From NCBI RefSeq assembly GCF_015751785.1, contig NZ_JADOTY010000001.1, positions 1,178,001-1,242,000 on the forward strand: 64,000 bases of DNA, in the 5' to 3' direction. This document shows positions 11,308 to 18,920 of the stretch, in pieces (the first letter of the stretch is position 1; every line of letters starts with the position of its first letter). The notes beneath the pieces are model-generated. The model was not told where the DNA came from. It did not search any database and saw only the letters and a list, made by a program, of their open reading frames with translations. Origin of the DNA: Micromonospora vinacea. GTDB lineage: Bacteria > Actinomycetota > Actinomycetes > Mycobacteriales > Micromonosporaceae. The position numbers and the translations under genes were made by a program.

Positions 11308-11754
11308 TCACGCCTCCCCGCGAATGACATACCGGGCCCAGACGGCGACCACGGGTTCCCCGCCGACGGTGCTCACGTCGGTGCGCGTGGTCAGGAAGCC
11401 GTGCCCACCCCGGGTGCTGACGTCCTCGATGGTGTTGGTGCAGACCAGCTCGTCGCCTGCGAACACCGGCCGGGTGTACGCGAACCGCTGGTCGCCGTGC
11501 ACCAGGCGGCTGTAGTCGACACCCAGGGCCGGATCCTCGATGATCTGGCTGCTCGCGGCCATCGTCACGATCACCGGAAAGGTCGGCGGGGCCACCACAT
11601 CGGGGTGGCCCAGCGCCCGCGCGGCCTCCGGGTCATGGTGGGCCGGGTCGGTGGCGCCGATGGCGCCGGCGAACTCGCGGATCTTTTCTCGGCCCACCTG
11701 GTAGGGGGCGGTCGGCGGATAGGTCCGGCCGACGAAGGAAGGGTCCAGAGGCAT
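11308..11754 (-). CDS. MaoC-like dehydratase, HadA-type N-terminal subunit
   Basis: A 148-aa hot-dog fold protein beginning MPLDPSFVGRTYPPTAPYQVGREKIREFA, typical of the HadA/FAS1-dehydratase-like N-terminal family. The catalytic Asp-His motif is absent (DPAHHDPEAARALGHPD instead), consistent with a structural and substrate-binding role in a HadAB heterodimer. It ends one nt before the catalytic partner gene. Upstream toward rpmG there is a long stem-loop. Confidence 0.86.
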   Translation of the reverse strand: MPLDPSFVGRTYPPTAPYQVGREKIREFAGAIGATDPAHHDPEAARALGHPDVVAPPTFPVIVTMAASSQIIEDPALGVDYSRLVHGDQRFAYTRPVFAGDELVCTNTIEDVSTRGGHGFLTTRTDVSTVGGEPVVAVWARYVIRGEA

Positions 11755-11779
11755 TCCGCGAACCTACACGGAAAGCCCA

Positions 11780-11838
11780 ATCGCCGACCTGATCGGTAGG
11801 CGGCGGCAGAGCCGCGCCAAACCGGTCAGATCGGCGAT
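11780..11838 (-). promoter_or_regulatory. Long stem-loop between rpmG and the HadA-like gene
   Basis: ATCGCCGACCTGATCGGT and its near-complement ATCGCCGATCTGACCGGT (read on the other strand) form 18-bp arms with two transition mismatches that remain G-U pairable in RNA. It sits about 25 nt upstream of the HadA-like start, so it may be a terminator for rpmG or an RNA control element for the dehydratase pair. Confidence 0.45.
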
Positions 11839-11855
11839 GGAAAAGCCTCGACAGC

Positions 11856-11875
11856 GGCCGGCCCTGAGGCCGGCC
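11856..11875 (-). terminator. Hairpin after rpmG
   Basis: GGCCGGCC arms around CTGA, 5 nt past the rpmG stop, followed on the minus strand at a distance by GGCTTTTCC. It is a likely rpmG terminator. Confidence 0.55.
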
Positions 11876-11880
11876 AGCAA

Positions 11881-12048
11881 TCAGCGGGTCTCGCGGTGGA
11901 CCGTGTGCCGACCGTCGCGCGGGCAGAACTTCTTCAGCTCGATGCGGTCGGGGTCGTTGCGGCGGTTCTTGCGCGTGATGTAGTTGCGCTCCTTGCACTC
12001 CACACACGCCAAAGTGATCTTCGGCCGGACATCGGTAGCCTTCGCCAC
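11881..12048 (-). CDS. rpmG: 50S ribosomal protein L33
   Basis: A 55-aa L33. The GTG start begins [14 protein letters not shown], with GAGGAAGG upstream. The body [15 protein letters not shown] and the C-terminal HRETR are diagnostic. The zinc ribbon appears incomplete: CVEC is present and one later Cys (FCPRD), but the fourth Cys is replaced by Asp. It may be a partly zinc-independent form. Confidence 0.95.
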   Translation of the reverse strand: MAKATDVRPKITLACVECKERNYITRKNRRNDPDRIELKKFCPRDGRHTVHRETR

Positions 12049-12182
12049 GGCGGAGTGCCTTCCTCGCTAACGGAAACAACTACGACGCGCCAGCCTAGAC
12101 GCTGACAGCGCGGACATGCAAAGTGGGCGCCAGAAGCGCCCATTTTCTTACGACCACCGGCAACGAGCCCGGAAGACGAGAG

Positions 12183-12255
12183 TAGCGGTGGCCGGACTTG
12201 AACCGGCGACACAGCGATTATGAGCCGCTTGCTCTACCATCTGAGCTACACCGCT
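12183..12255 (-). tRNA. tRNA-Met (CAT), elongator
   Basis: A 73-nt cloverleaf with acceptor AGCGGTG/CACCGCT and anticodon loop CTCATAA. It lacks the acceptor mismatch and anticodon-stem G-C triplet typical of initiator tRNA, so elongator Met is the better call. Confidence 0.93.
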
Positions 12256-12279
12256 GCGATGGGTCCAGCTGAACCCTCG

Positions 12280-12352
12280 AGCCCCCTTACGGAATCGAAC
12301 CGTAGACCTTCTCCTTACCATGGAGACGCTCTGCCGACTGAGCTAAGGGGGC
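12280..12352 (-). tRNA. tRNA-Thr (GGT)
   Basis: A 73-nt cloverleaf with acceptor GCCCCCT/AGGGGGC, anticodon loop ATGGTAA (anticodon GGT) and T-arm GGTTCGATTCC. It lies 24 nt upstream of tRNA-Met on the same strand, so the two are probably co-transcribed. Confidence 0.95.
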
Positions 12353-12445
12353 CTGCGCGATCTCCCCGTGGGGCGCGCAGGAGTAAGAGTACACGGCCCG
12401 GCTCGACAGGTGAAATCGGATCCCCGGTGATCGTCCGCACCCTGC

Positions 12446-14974
12446 TCAGGGCACGACACGAAGGCGCGGCAGCTCCCCGTTGGAGGCCGTCTCCGGCTCA
12501 ACCTGGGCGCCGAACCAGGCGGCCAACCGCTCGTACGGCAGCGGCCGGCTGAACAGGAAGCCCTGCCCGATCTCACAGCCGATGTCCTGGAGAAGCTCCA
12601 GGGTCAGCTCGCTCTCCACACCCTCGGCCACAACGGCCAGGCCGAACTGCTGGGAGAGGGTCACCACCGCGTTGACGATCGCCAGGTCCCCCGGATCGGT
12701 CGCCATGCCCTGCACGAAGGAGCGGTCCACCTTCACCTCGTGCACCGGCAGCCGGCGCAGGTGCGCCAGGGACGAGTCACCGGTGCCGAAGTCGTCCACC
12801 GACAGCCGTACGCCGAGGTCCCGCAACCGTTGCAGAGTGGGGATGGGCCGGTCCGTGCCGTCCAGCACCCCCGACTCGGTGATCTCCAGGGTGAGGCGCT
12901 GCGCCGGCACCTTGTACTCGGTCAGCAACTCCTGGACCCGGTCCGGGAAGTGCTGGTCGATCAGCGTACGAGCGGAGAGGTTGACAGCGATGGGCAGCGG
13001 CTGGTCGGCCAGCGCCCAGTCCCGGCTACGGCGCAGGCCCTCGCGGAGCACCACCTCGGTGAGCCGACTCAACTGGCCGGTGTGCTCGGCCACCGCCACG
13101 AAGTCCTCCGGAGCGACAGTGCCGTGCGCCGGGTGCTCCCACCGGGCCAGACACTCCACACCGACCAGGCGCCGGTCCCGCAGGGTCACCTTGGGCTGGA
13201 AGTAGACCTCCAGCTCGTCCTGGTCCAGTGCTCGCCGCAGATCGCCGGCGAGACCCAGCCGGCGCAGCGACCGGGATTCCAGGCCCGGGTTGAACAGCTG
13301 CACGCTGCCCGGCACCGACTTGGCCGCGGTGGCGGCGAGGTCGACCCGCAGCAGCAGGGTGGCCGCGTCGCTGCCGTGATCCGGATGCAGGGCCACCCCG
13401 ACGGCGGTGTTCACGTCGAGGGTGAGCGCGTCGAAGACCATCTCGTCGCGGATCTGGTCGCGCAGTTGAGCGGCCAGCTCAAGCGCGGCCTCGGCGCTCT
13501 CCAACCGCAGCGTCACCAGGAACTCGTCCCCGCCGGCACGGCCGACCAGAGCCGACGACGGCGCGCTGGCCCGCAACCGGTTGGCGACCTCGGTGAGGAC
13601 CTTGTCCCCCGCCGCGTGCCCCAGGGACTCGTTGACCTGGCGCAGCCCGCCGACGTCGAAGAGCAGCAGGGCCACCACTTCGCCGTCGGTACGGAACTTG
13701 ACCGATTCCTCCAGGGCGGCGGTGATCCGCCGCCGGTTGGGCAGCTTGGTCAGGGCGTCGTGGTACGCGTCGTGTCGCAGCCGATCGACCAGCCGTGAGT
13801 TTTCCAGGGCCACCGCCGCGTGCGCGGCCACCGTCTCCAGGACCGCTATGTCGGCGGGCGTGAAATGGTTGCCGTCGCCGAGACGGTTGGCCACCTCAAG
13901 GGTGCCGATGACCACCTGACCCGACCGCAGCGGCACCACCACCGCGTCCTTGATCCGCCGTTCGGCCAGGTCGGCGCGGAACTCTCCGTCGGTGGTCACG
14001 CCGCGGCCGACGGCAACGGTGCGCCGGGTGTCGCGGGCCCGCTCCCGGATGGTCGGCGGAGTGAGGGCAAGGTCGAGCAGACCGCGGTCGTCGACTCGGG
14101 CGGTCAGCAAGGTCTCCGGGTGCCACCCCTGGGCCGGCAGCCACAGCGTCGCGTACTCCACCTGCATGAGAGCGCGGACCCGGCCGAGCAGGGCGTCCGC
14201 GAGCGTGCCGCTGTGACCGCTCTCCACCACCGCGCGGGTCAGGTCGTACAGGTCGGTGAGGGTGCGGTGCTGACGGAAGAACTGGGCGTAGGCCCGGTAG
14301 ACCAGGGCAAGGCCGGCGCCGAGGGCAGCGAGCAGGAGCAGCGACCACCATGTGTTCTCGACCAGGATCAGAACGATCAGGCCAACCGACACGTTGATCG
14401 CTGCGGTGAGCACCGCCGGAGTTGCGGTCCGCAAGGTCCCACGCCCGGTCTGCCAGCCGTGCAGCAGCGTGTGCACCGCTGCCACGCTGGCGTAACTGAC
14501 CAGGATCACCATGCTCACGGCGGCGAAGATGCTGCCCCAGGTGCTTGGCCCCACTCCCTCGATGGGCGGGAGCGCCTGGAGGACCAGGACGGCCAGTGAC
14601 GTCCCGGCCGCGGCCCGCGCCACGTTGAACCACACCTTGGGCGCCGAAAACCGCTGCCGGGTGTGGGTGATGAGCGAACTCAGGGTGTAGATGACCACCA
14701 CCGTCAGCGGCGGCAGGAAGTAGAGCGCGAGGACCATCGGCAGCTCGGTGAGCGTGACACCGATCGTCTGCCGCCGAACAACCAGGCTGAGCAGCGGCAG
14801 ACCGGCCGCGATCATGAGGACGAGAAGAAGGGCTGCCTCCGGCCAGTCACCGATTGGCTCCTTGGCGACCAGACCCGTGATGGTGGCGCAGGTGACTGCA
14901 ATCAGAGCGAGAGGCGCGGTGATGATCCACGCGTCCTCGGACGACCTGCGCCGGGGTTGACCGCGACCGATCAT
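12446..14974 (-). CDS. Membrane-bound GAF-GGDEF-EAL cyclic-di-GMP protein
   Basis: An 842-aa protein that may make and/or degrade cyclic di-GMP. Residues ~15-235 hold about six to seven hydrophobic helices (a membrane sensor), ~240-400 a GAF-like domain, ~410-560 a GGDEF domain with an intact GGDEF signature near 482, and ~580-830 an EAL domain. In the EAL domain the signature reads E-C-L (VECLARWEHP, near 607), while the metal and catalytic motifs NLS, EITES, DDFGTG, KVDRSF and AEGVE are present, so phosphodiesterase activity is plausible. The gene for a repeat peptide lies 112 nt upstream on the same strand. Confidence 0.93.
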   Translation of the reverse strand: MIGRGQPRRRSSEDAWIITAPLALIAVTCATITGLVAKEPIGDWPEAALLLVLMIAAGLPLLSLVVRRQTIGVTLTELPMVLALYFLPPLTVVVIYTLSSLITHTRQRFSAPKVWFNVARAAAGTSLAVLVLQALPPIEGVGPSTWGSIFAAVSMVILVSYASVAAVHTLLHGWQTGRGTLRTATPAVLTAAINVSVGLIVLILVENTWWSLLLLAALGAGLALVYRAYAQFFRQHRTLTDLYDLTRAVVESGHSGTLADALLGRVRALMQVEYATLWLPAQGWHPETLLTARVDDRGLLDLALTPPTIRERARDTRRTVAVGRGVTTDGEFRADLAERRIKDAVVVPLRSGQVVIGTLEVANRLGDGNHFTPADIAVLETVAAHAAVALENSRLVDRLRHDAYHDALTKLPNRRRITAALEESVKFRTDGEVVALLLFDVGGLRQVNESLGHAAGDKVLTEVANRLRASAPSSALVGRAGGDEFLVTLRLESAEAALELAAQLRDQIRDEMVFDALTLDVNTAVGVALHPDHGSDAATLLLRVDLAATAAKSVPGSVQLFNPGLESRSLRRLGLAGDLRRALDQDELEVYFQPKVTLRDRRLVGVECLARWEHPAHGTVAPEDFVAVAEHTGQLSRLTEVVLREGLRRSRDWALADQPLPIAVNLSARTLIDQHFPDRVQELLTEYKVPAQRLTLEITESGVLDGTDRPIPTLQRLRDLGVRLSVDDFGTGDSSLAHLRRLPVHEVKVDRSFVQGMATDPGDLAIVNAVVTLSQQFGLAVVAEGVESELTLELLQDIGCEIGQGFLFSRPLPYERLAAWFGAQVEPETASNGELPRLRVVP

Positions 14975-15086
14975 GCCGCTCCTTCGGATTGACGCCGAGC
15001 GGTCACGACACCGCCACGGAGCATTCCGTCAATGGCGCGCGGCATCCCCAACAGCCAACTTGGATGACCGACCCAAGGCGCCCAGC

Positions 15087-15311
15087 TCACTGCCAGACGA
15101 TGTCGTCAGTCCCCGGAGTCTGCCAGACGATGTCGCCGTCCTGCGCAGTCTGCCAGACGATGTCGCCAGCCTGCACGCGCTGCCAGACGATGTCGCCAGC
15201 CTGCGAGCTGCCCCCTGCATTGCCGAAGAGATTGACACTGCCGATGCCGCTCACGAGTGCGGCGACGAGTAGAAGTGAGCCAAGCAGCCGGCCCAACCTA
15301 CGACCAGACAT
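15087..15311 (-). CDS. Small exported protein with tandem GDIVWQ repeats
   Basis: A 74-aa protein of unknown function. ATG 15311 has AGGAGC upstream. Residues 1-~28 form a signal peptide (basic MSGRRLGRLLG, then a hydrophobic core). The C-terminal half is 3.7 copies of a 10-residue unit with core (A/D)GDIVWQ, ending exactly at the last Q; the linkers RVQ, TAQ and TPG vary. The DNA repeat is an exact 30-nt period. The protein is likely secreted or surface-exposed; no family is recognised. It precedes the GGDEF-EAL gene and could be co-transcribed with it. Confidence 0.65.
   Translation of the reverse strand: MSGRRLGRLLGSLLLVAALVSGIGSVNLFGNAGGSSQAGDIVWQRVQAGDIVWQTAQDGDIVWQTPGTDDIVWQ
15091..15210 (-). 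repeat. 30-nt tandem repeat, four units
   Basis: Four head-to-tail 30-nt units each beginning TGCCAGACGATGTCG on the plus strand (15091, 15121, 15151, 15181), with the following ~15 nt variable. They encode the GDIVWQ repeats of the minus-strand gene. There are no spacers, so this is not a CRISPR array. Confidence 0.9.
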
Positions 15312-15781
15312 GATTGCTCCTGTCGGAAAGTGTCGTGGGGATAGTGGAGGTTCCACGATCGTGCCACAGTGCAGACAGCCAGAGAAGTCGTGGAGGCCCC
15401 GACTGGCCCCACCGTCTGTGACTTCCCGCCGTTCGGCCCACCGCCCGGGTCACACTGGGCCAGATCACGAGCCTGGGGGGCAGATCACCGCTTCACACAG
15501 CGTTGAATACGACCTTCAACGCAATTCGGCGCAGCCACAACGGAGCTGTCAAATCTGACGTGTCGGTCACTGTCCGTGACGCCTCGAAGGGGTGCGCCTG
15601 TGCTGCGCTCTGCGCCAGCCATCGACCACCATACCTGGTCTTCGCGCACGCGCCAGTACCCCGACGGATCCTTTCCCATGCGCGAGGTCGGCTCGGGACG
15701 ATTCACGACGAGCGCCTCTCCCCCACTCAGGGGCGACCCTGGACGTGCGGTCGCTGCCCGGACCGATATCCGGGCGCGAGC
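15312..15781. other. 470-nt stretch with no convincing gene
   Basis: Only short frames without family character, codon-usage support or good ribosome-binding sites are seen. It must contain the promoter of the repeat-peptide gene and the 3' flank of the epoxide hydrolase gene. Confidence 0.5.
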
Positions 15782-16978
15782 TCAGGAACTGCGTAGCGGC
15801 CGGAATGCGGCCCGCACCTCGGCCGTGAAGAGCTCCGGCTCCTCCCAGGCCGCGAAGTGGCCGCCGCGCTCAGCCTCGTTGAAGTACGCGATGCCGGGGT
15901 AGACCGCCTCGGCCCAGCTACGCGGAGCGGCCCAGATCTCCCCGGGGAACGTGGTGAAGCCAACCGGAACCGTGACCGGCGGCGGAGCCTGACCGGCCGC
16001 CTGGGCCGCGGCTTGAAACCGCCCCTGCTCCCAGTACCACCGGGCGGACGACGCGCCGGTGCCCGTCAACCAGTACAGCGTGATGTTGTCGAGGATGCTG
16101 TCCCGGGTGAGACCGCCGGCCGGATCACCGTCAAGGAACGCGCGGGAGATCTTGTAGTAGCTGTCCGTGTCGTGGTCGAGCATCCAGGCTGCCAACCCGA
16201 CAGGTGAGTCCAGCAGCGAATAGCCGATCGTCTGCGGCCGGGTGGACTGCTCCAGGAAGTAGCCGAAACCGTCCATCGAGAACAGCTTGAGCGCGTCGAG
16301 CGCGGCGCGTTCCTGCTCCGAATTGGCCGGCAACTTGTCCTTGATGCCGACCGCCCCGGCGAGCAGGTTGACGTGGATGCCGAGCAGCCCTGCGGGTGCC
16401 TGGCGCCCCATGGCGTCCGTGACGGCCGCGCCGACGTCGCCGCCCTGTGCGACGTAGCGCGGGTAACCGAGGCGGTCCATGAGTTTCGCCCACGCCTGTG
16501 CCATCCGCGCTGAATTCCAGCCAGGCTCGGTCGGCTCGCCGGAGAAGCCGTAGCCCGGCAACGACGGCAGCACCAGGTGGAACGCGTCCTCAGGGGTGCC
16601 GCCGTGCGCCGTCGGGTCGGTCATTGGGCCGACGACCCCGAGCAGCTCGACGACCGAGCCCGGCCAGCCGTGCGTCATGATCAGCGGCAGGGCGTTCTCA
16701 TGCGGCGAGCGCACATGGATGAAGTGAATCTCGACGCCGTCGATGTTCGTCGTGTACTGCGGCAGGGCGTTCAGCTTCATCTCGCACGCACGCCAGTCGT
16801 GATCGGTCATCCAGTAGCGGGCCAGCTCCTGGATCGTCGCCAGCTGCACCCCCTGCGAGCGGTCGGTGACCAACTCGCGGGTGGGCCAGCGGGTAGCCGC
16901 GATCCGGCGACGCAGGTCGGCGATCGCGTCCTCCGGCGTGTCGAGCCGGAACGGTCGGATCTCGTTGTCGTTGGACAT
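15782..16978 (-). CDS. Epoxide hydrolase, alpha/beta-hydrolase fold
   Basis: A 398-aa cytosolic hydrolase of the epoxide hydrolase family with the N-terminal EHN domain (IRPFRLDTPEDAIADLRRRI) and the lid/tether typical of this group. The oxyanion-hole motif HGWPGS is near residue 100, the nucleophile Asp is in QGGDVGAAV near 180, and the catalytic His is in GGHFAAWEEP near 372. It would open epoxides by an Asp-ester intermediate, perhaps for detoxification. ATG 16978 follows GGTGGGGAAG; an in-frame GTG 30 nt upstream is an alternative start. Confidence 0.9.
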   Translation of the reverse strand: MSNDNEIRPFRLDTPEDAIADLRRRIAATRWPTRELVTDRSQGVQLATIQELARYWMTDHDWRACEMKLNALPQYTTNIDGVEIHFIHVRSPHENALPLIMTHGWPGSVVELLGVVGPMTDPTAHGGTPEDAFHLVLPSLPGYGFSGEPTEPGWNSARMAQAWAKLMDRLGYPRYVAQGGDVGAAVTDAMGRQAPAGLLGIHVNLLAGAVGIKDKLPANSEQERAALDALKLFSMDGFGYFLEQSTRPQTIGYSLLDSPVGLAAWMLDHDTDSYYKISRAFLDGDPAGGLTRDSILDNITLYWLTGTGASSARWYWEQGRFQAAAQAAGQAPPPVTVPVGFTTFPGEIWAAPRSWAEAVYPGIAYFNEAERGGHFAAWEEPELFTAEVRAAFRPLRSS

Positions 16979-17167
16979 CTTCCCCACCCGCCGGGTCGAC
17001 TCGACCACCGCCGAAACACCGGCGGTGCTGGTACTCCCCCAGTCTCACAGCGCGCCAACGTCTCGCGGGCCGAAACGCGAGTTGCCGATCACCACCCACG
17101 GCTGGCAGTTCTCGGCTGACCAGTTCCCGCGCGGCATCCTCGGCGATGAGGACTAACGCGCGGACGC

Positions 17168-17357
17168 TCATGTGAGAGCGTGGCCGATCTTGTCAGGCAT
17201 GGTGTCGTCGCCGCCGTCGATGCAGTTGGCGTAGACGCGGAACTGGCCGGCGACGCCGTGGCCCATTCGCCGGGCGACCTCGTCGGCGGGACGCCGGCAT
17301 TCAGCCAGAGCGAGGCAGCCGCGTGCCGTAGGTCGCAGGGTCGGCGGACGAGCACTA
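17168..17357 (-). pseudogene. Integrase 3'-end remnant 1
   Basis: About 190 nt strongly similar to the last ~190 nt of the intact integrase gene at 20564. One frame retains the box region (DLRHAAASLWLNAGVPP), the other retains VYANCIDGGDDTMPDKIG, separated by a one-base deletion near 17280. No recombinase could be made. It shows that a related element once ended here. Confidence 0.85.
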
Positions 17358-17392
17358 GCGCGGCAACGCCACGCTCCTGGTTTGATCATCGG

Positions 17393-17887
17393 ATGGGTTA
17401 TGTCGGTTCCTACACCTGGCAACTCCGACAGTTGGTCGGGTCTCGACTGCTGCTCATGCCCGGAGCGCAGGTCGTTCTCCTCGACTCGGCCGAGCATGTC
17501 CTGTTCCAGCGACGTAGTGATTCTGGTTTGTGGGAGATACCGGCAGGGGCCGCCGAGCCAGGAGGAAGCTTCGTCGGTACCGCAATCGATGAGGTCCGAG
17601 AGGAAACCGGACTCATAGTCGACGGCTCCGATCTCGTTGCCTTCGGTTGCCTGTCTGAGCCGGATGCTCACGTCATCACCTATCCCAACGGGGACCGGAT
17701 GCACTGCTTCGCCATGTGCTTCGAAGCGCGACGATGGTCAGGAGTGATCGAGCCGGAGAGCACAGAGGTGCTCGAAGTAGCTTTCGCTGATCCCGCAACC
17801 CCACCCGGCCCGCTGCAGCCACAGACCCGAGTTGTCCTGGAAATGCACAACGCGTATCGCCTGACCGGCCGTTTCCAAGCTAGGTGA
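17393..17887 (+). CDS. Nudix family hydrolase
   Basis: A 164-aa protein with a Nudix-type core: LWEIPAGAAEPGGSF followed by IDEVREETGLIV. The metal-binding EVREE is present, but the first Glu and the Arg of the canonical box are replaced (Gly and Asp), so the box is divergent. Start ATG 17393 (MGYVGSYTWQL) gives the family-like N-terminus; the upstream in-frame sequence overlaps an integrase remnant. The likely role is hydrolysis of a nucleoside diphosphate-linked substrate, not predictable further. It lies between two integrase remnants and may be stranded cargo. Confidence 0.82.
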   Translation: MGYVGSYTWQLRQLVGSRLLLMPGAQVVLLDSAEHVLFQRRSDSGLWEIPAGAAEPGGSFVGTAIDEVREETGLIVDGSDLVAFGCLSEPDAHVITYPNGDRMHCFAMCFEARRWSGVIEPESTEVLEVAFADPATPPGPLQPQTRVVLEMHNAYRLTGRFQAR

Positions 17888-18059
17888 TCTCTGGACTCAG
17901 GGTCCCCATGAGCCGGTAACCAGGGCCTCCAACGGGCACGAGCGGGCACAAGACGCGACCGGGCGCCCATGGCCCGCAGGCGTTTCGGGCATTACGACCG
18001 GTCGAGCACGCTCAAGATTCAGTTCATGAGCCGCCAAGGCACGGTCCGAGCCGGCTGCT

Positions 18060-18110
18060 CTCACCGCAGTGCGTCGCCGAACTTGTCGTTCATGGTTTCG
18101 TCGCCCCCGC
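18060..18110 (-). pseudogene. Integrase 3'-end remnant 2
   Basis: Roughly 45 nt matching the very end of the integrase at 20564. Translated on the minus strand it reads DETMNDKFGDALR and a stop, against DDTMNDKIGDALG in the intact copy. Beyond it similarity is lost. It is a second relic of an AICE-type integrase between the chromosome and the attL site. Confidence 0.7.
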
Positions 18111-18137
18111 ATCCGGGTGGGGGCAGCGACCCGCCGG

Positions 18138-18503
18138 CTACGGGCGTTGAGCGTCGCCCCCGTCCTGACTGACCGCGAAGCAGGCAACGACGCGGGAGCC
18201 GTCAGGTGCGAAGAAGAGTTGGTAGAACCAGGTCGTCCCGGCGCCGCCAACCTGACCGATCAGCAACTCTCCCAGTTCTTCGGCCGAGACCAGCCGATCC
18301 ACCGCCTGGACGAACCCGAGCGTCCGGATGCCGCGCATACGGGTGTGACGCTCTCGACGCCGGTAGGTGGTGATCAGAGCCCCAACCGGTGCCGCCCCGT
18401 CGAAGACCTTGAAGTCGTAGCCCGCTCGCAGAGCGTCGCGACATGACCTGTAGACGTCGCCGTCCTCAGCGCCGAGAAGGACGATCAGGGTGTCTCGCTC
18501 CAC
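18138..18503 (-). CDS. Hypothetical protein
   Basis: A 121-aa predicted soluble protein, not recognised. I take GTG 18503 (VERDTLIVLLGAEDGDVYRSC) as start because the upstream in-frame sequence crosses the tRNA-terminator repeat. Features seen are a central RRRERHTRMRG basic stretch and a C-terminal half predicted as mixed alpha/beta (TTWFYQLFFAPDGSRVVACF). It lies in the remnant zone just outside attL, so it may be cargo of a lost element. Confidence 0.45.
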   Translation of the reverse strand: MERDTLIVLLGAEDGDVYRSCRDALRAGYDFKVFDGAAPVGALITTYRRRERHTRMRGIRTLGFVQAVDRLVSAEELGELLIGQVGGAGTTWFYQLFFAPDGSRVVACFAVSQDGGDAQRP

Positions 18504-18660
18504 CGGGCCATCCTGCCGCTCCGTCGACGATCCAGGCCCGGAGGGATCCGACTCCGAAGCCGAATCCAGGAACCTGCGATCGGCCACTCGACGTCGACCG
18601 GCAGGAGCATGGCCGACCCGCCCGCCTTCTGCCCAGAACCAGGCGTCAACGGCCGAACCC

Positions 18661-18775
18661 GGCCGGACAAACGAAAACGGCCCCCGATCAGCATCTCTGC
18701 TGGTCAGGGGCCGTGTCTGCACCTGGTGGCGGGTAGAGGATTCGAACCTCTGAAGCTTTCGCGACGGATTTACAG
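18661..18775. repeat. attL: left 115-bp direct repeat (tRNA-Tyr 3' half plus terminator)
   Basis: It matches 40040-40154 at 111 of 115 positions. It contains the tRNA-Tyr 3' half from the anticodon-arm side to the CCA end (18724-18775) and the following tRNA terminator hairpin (18678-18713). Identity stops abruptly after GACGGATTTACAG, which therefore marks the left junction. The tRNA is not functional here because its 5' half is absent. Confidence 0.92.
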
Positions 18776-18852
18776 GGCGTCCGTGATCTCCTCTGGCTCA
18801 GATGCTCTGAAGTGGCGTTCCGACCTCCTTGCCACAAACCAGCCGCTCGACC

Positions 18853-18870
18853 GCCCACCATCTGCCCACA
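18853..18870. other. 18-bp motif inside the left end (candidate recombinase arm site)
   Basis: GCCCACCATCTGCCCACA occurs here, 78 nt inside attL, and again as a direct copy at 39989-40006 just inside attR. A further TCTGCCCACCA lies at 18880. Such subterminal repeats are typical of integrase arm or excisionase sites; the function is inferred. Confidence 0.5.
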
Positions 18871-18920
18871 CTCCATGAGTCTGCCCACCACAGCACTCTG
18901 CGCCCGCGGATACGGCTCTC

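Noticed and set aside
10914..11754. Assignment as mycolic acid dehydratase HadAB
   Set aside because: Synteny and motifs match, but mycolates are not expected in Micromonosporaceae, so the symbol was not applied.
15091..15210. Possible CRISPR array
   Set aside because: Units are contiguous 30-nt repeats with no spacers, and they encode in-frame repeats of a protein with a signal peptide.
14973..15272. Plus-strand frame with LPDDV repeats
   Set aside because: It is the other strand of the same 30-nt repeat; it has no signal peptide or ribosome-binding site, unlike the minus-strand gene.
15485..15706. 73-codon minus-strand frame
   Set aside because: No ribosome-binding site, domain or sensible composition; treated as noncoding.
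18724..18775. A second tRNA-Tyr gene
   Set aside because: Only the 3' half is present; the acceptor 5' strand and D-arm are missing, so it is an attachment-site copy.
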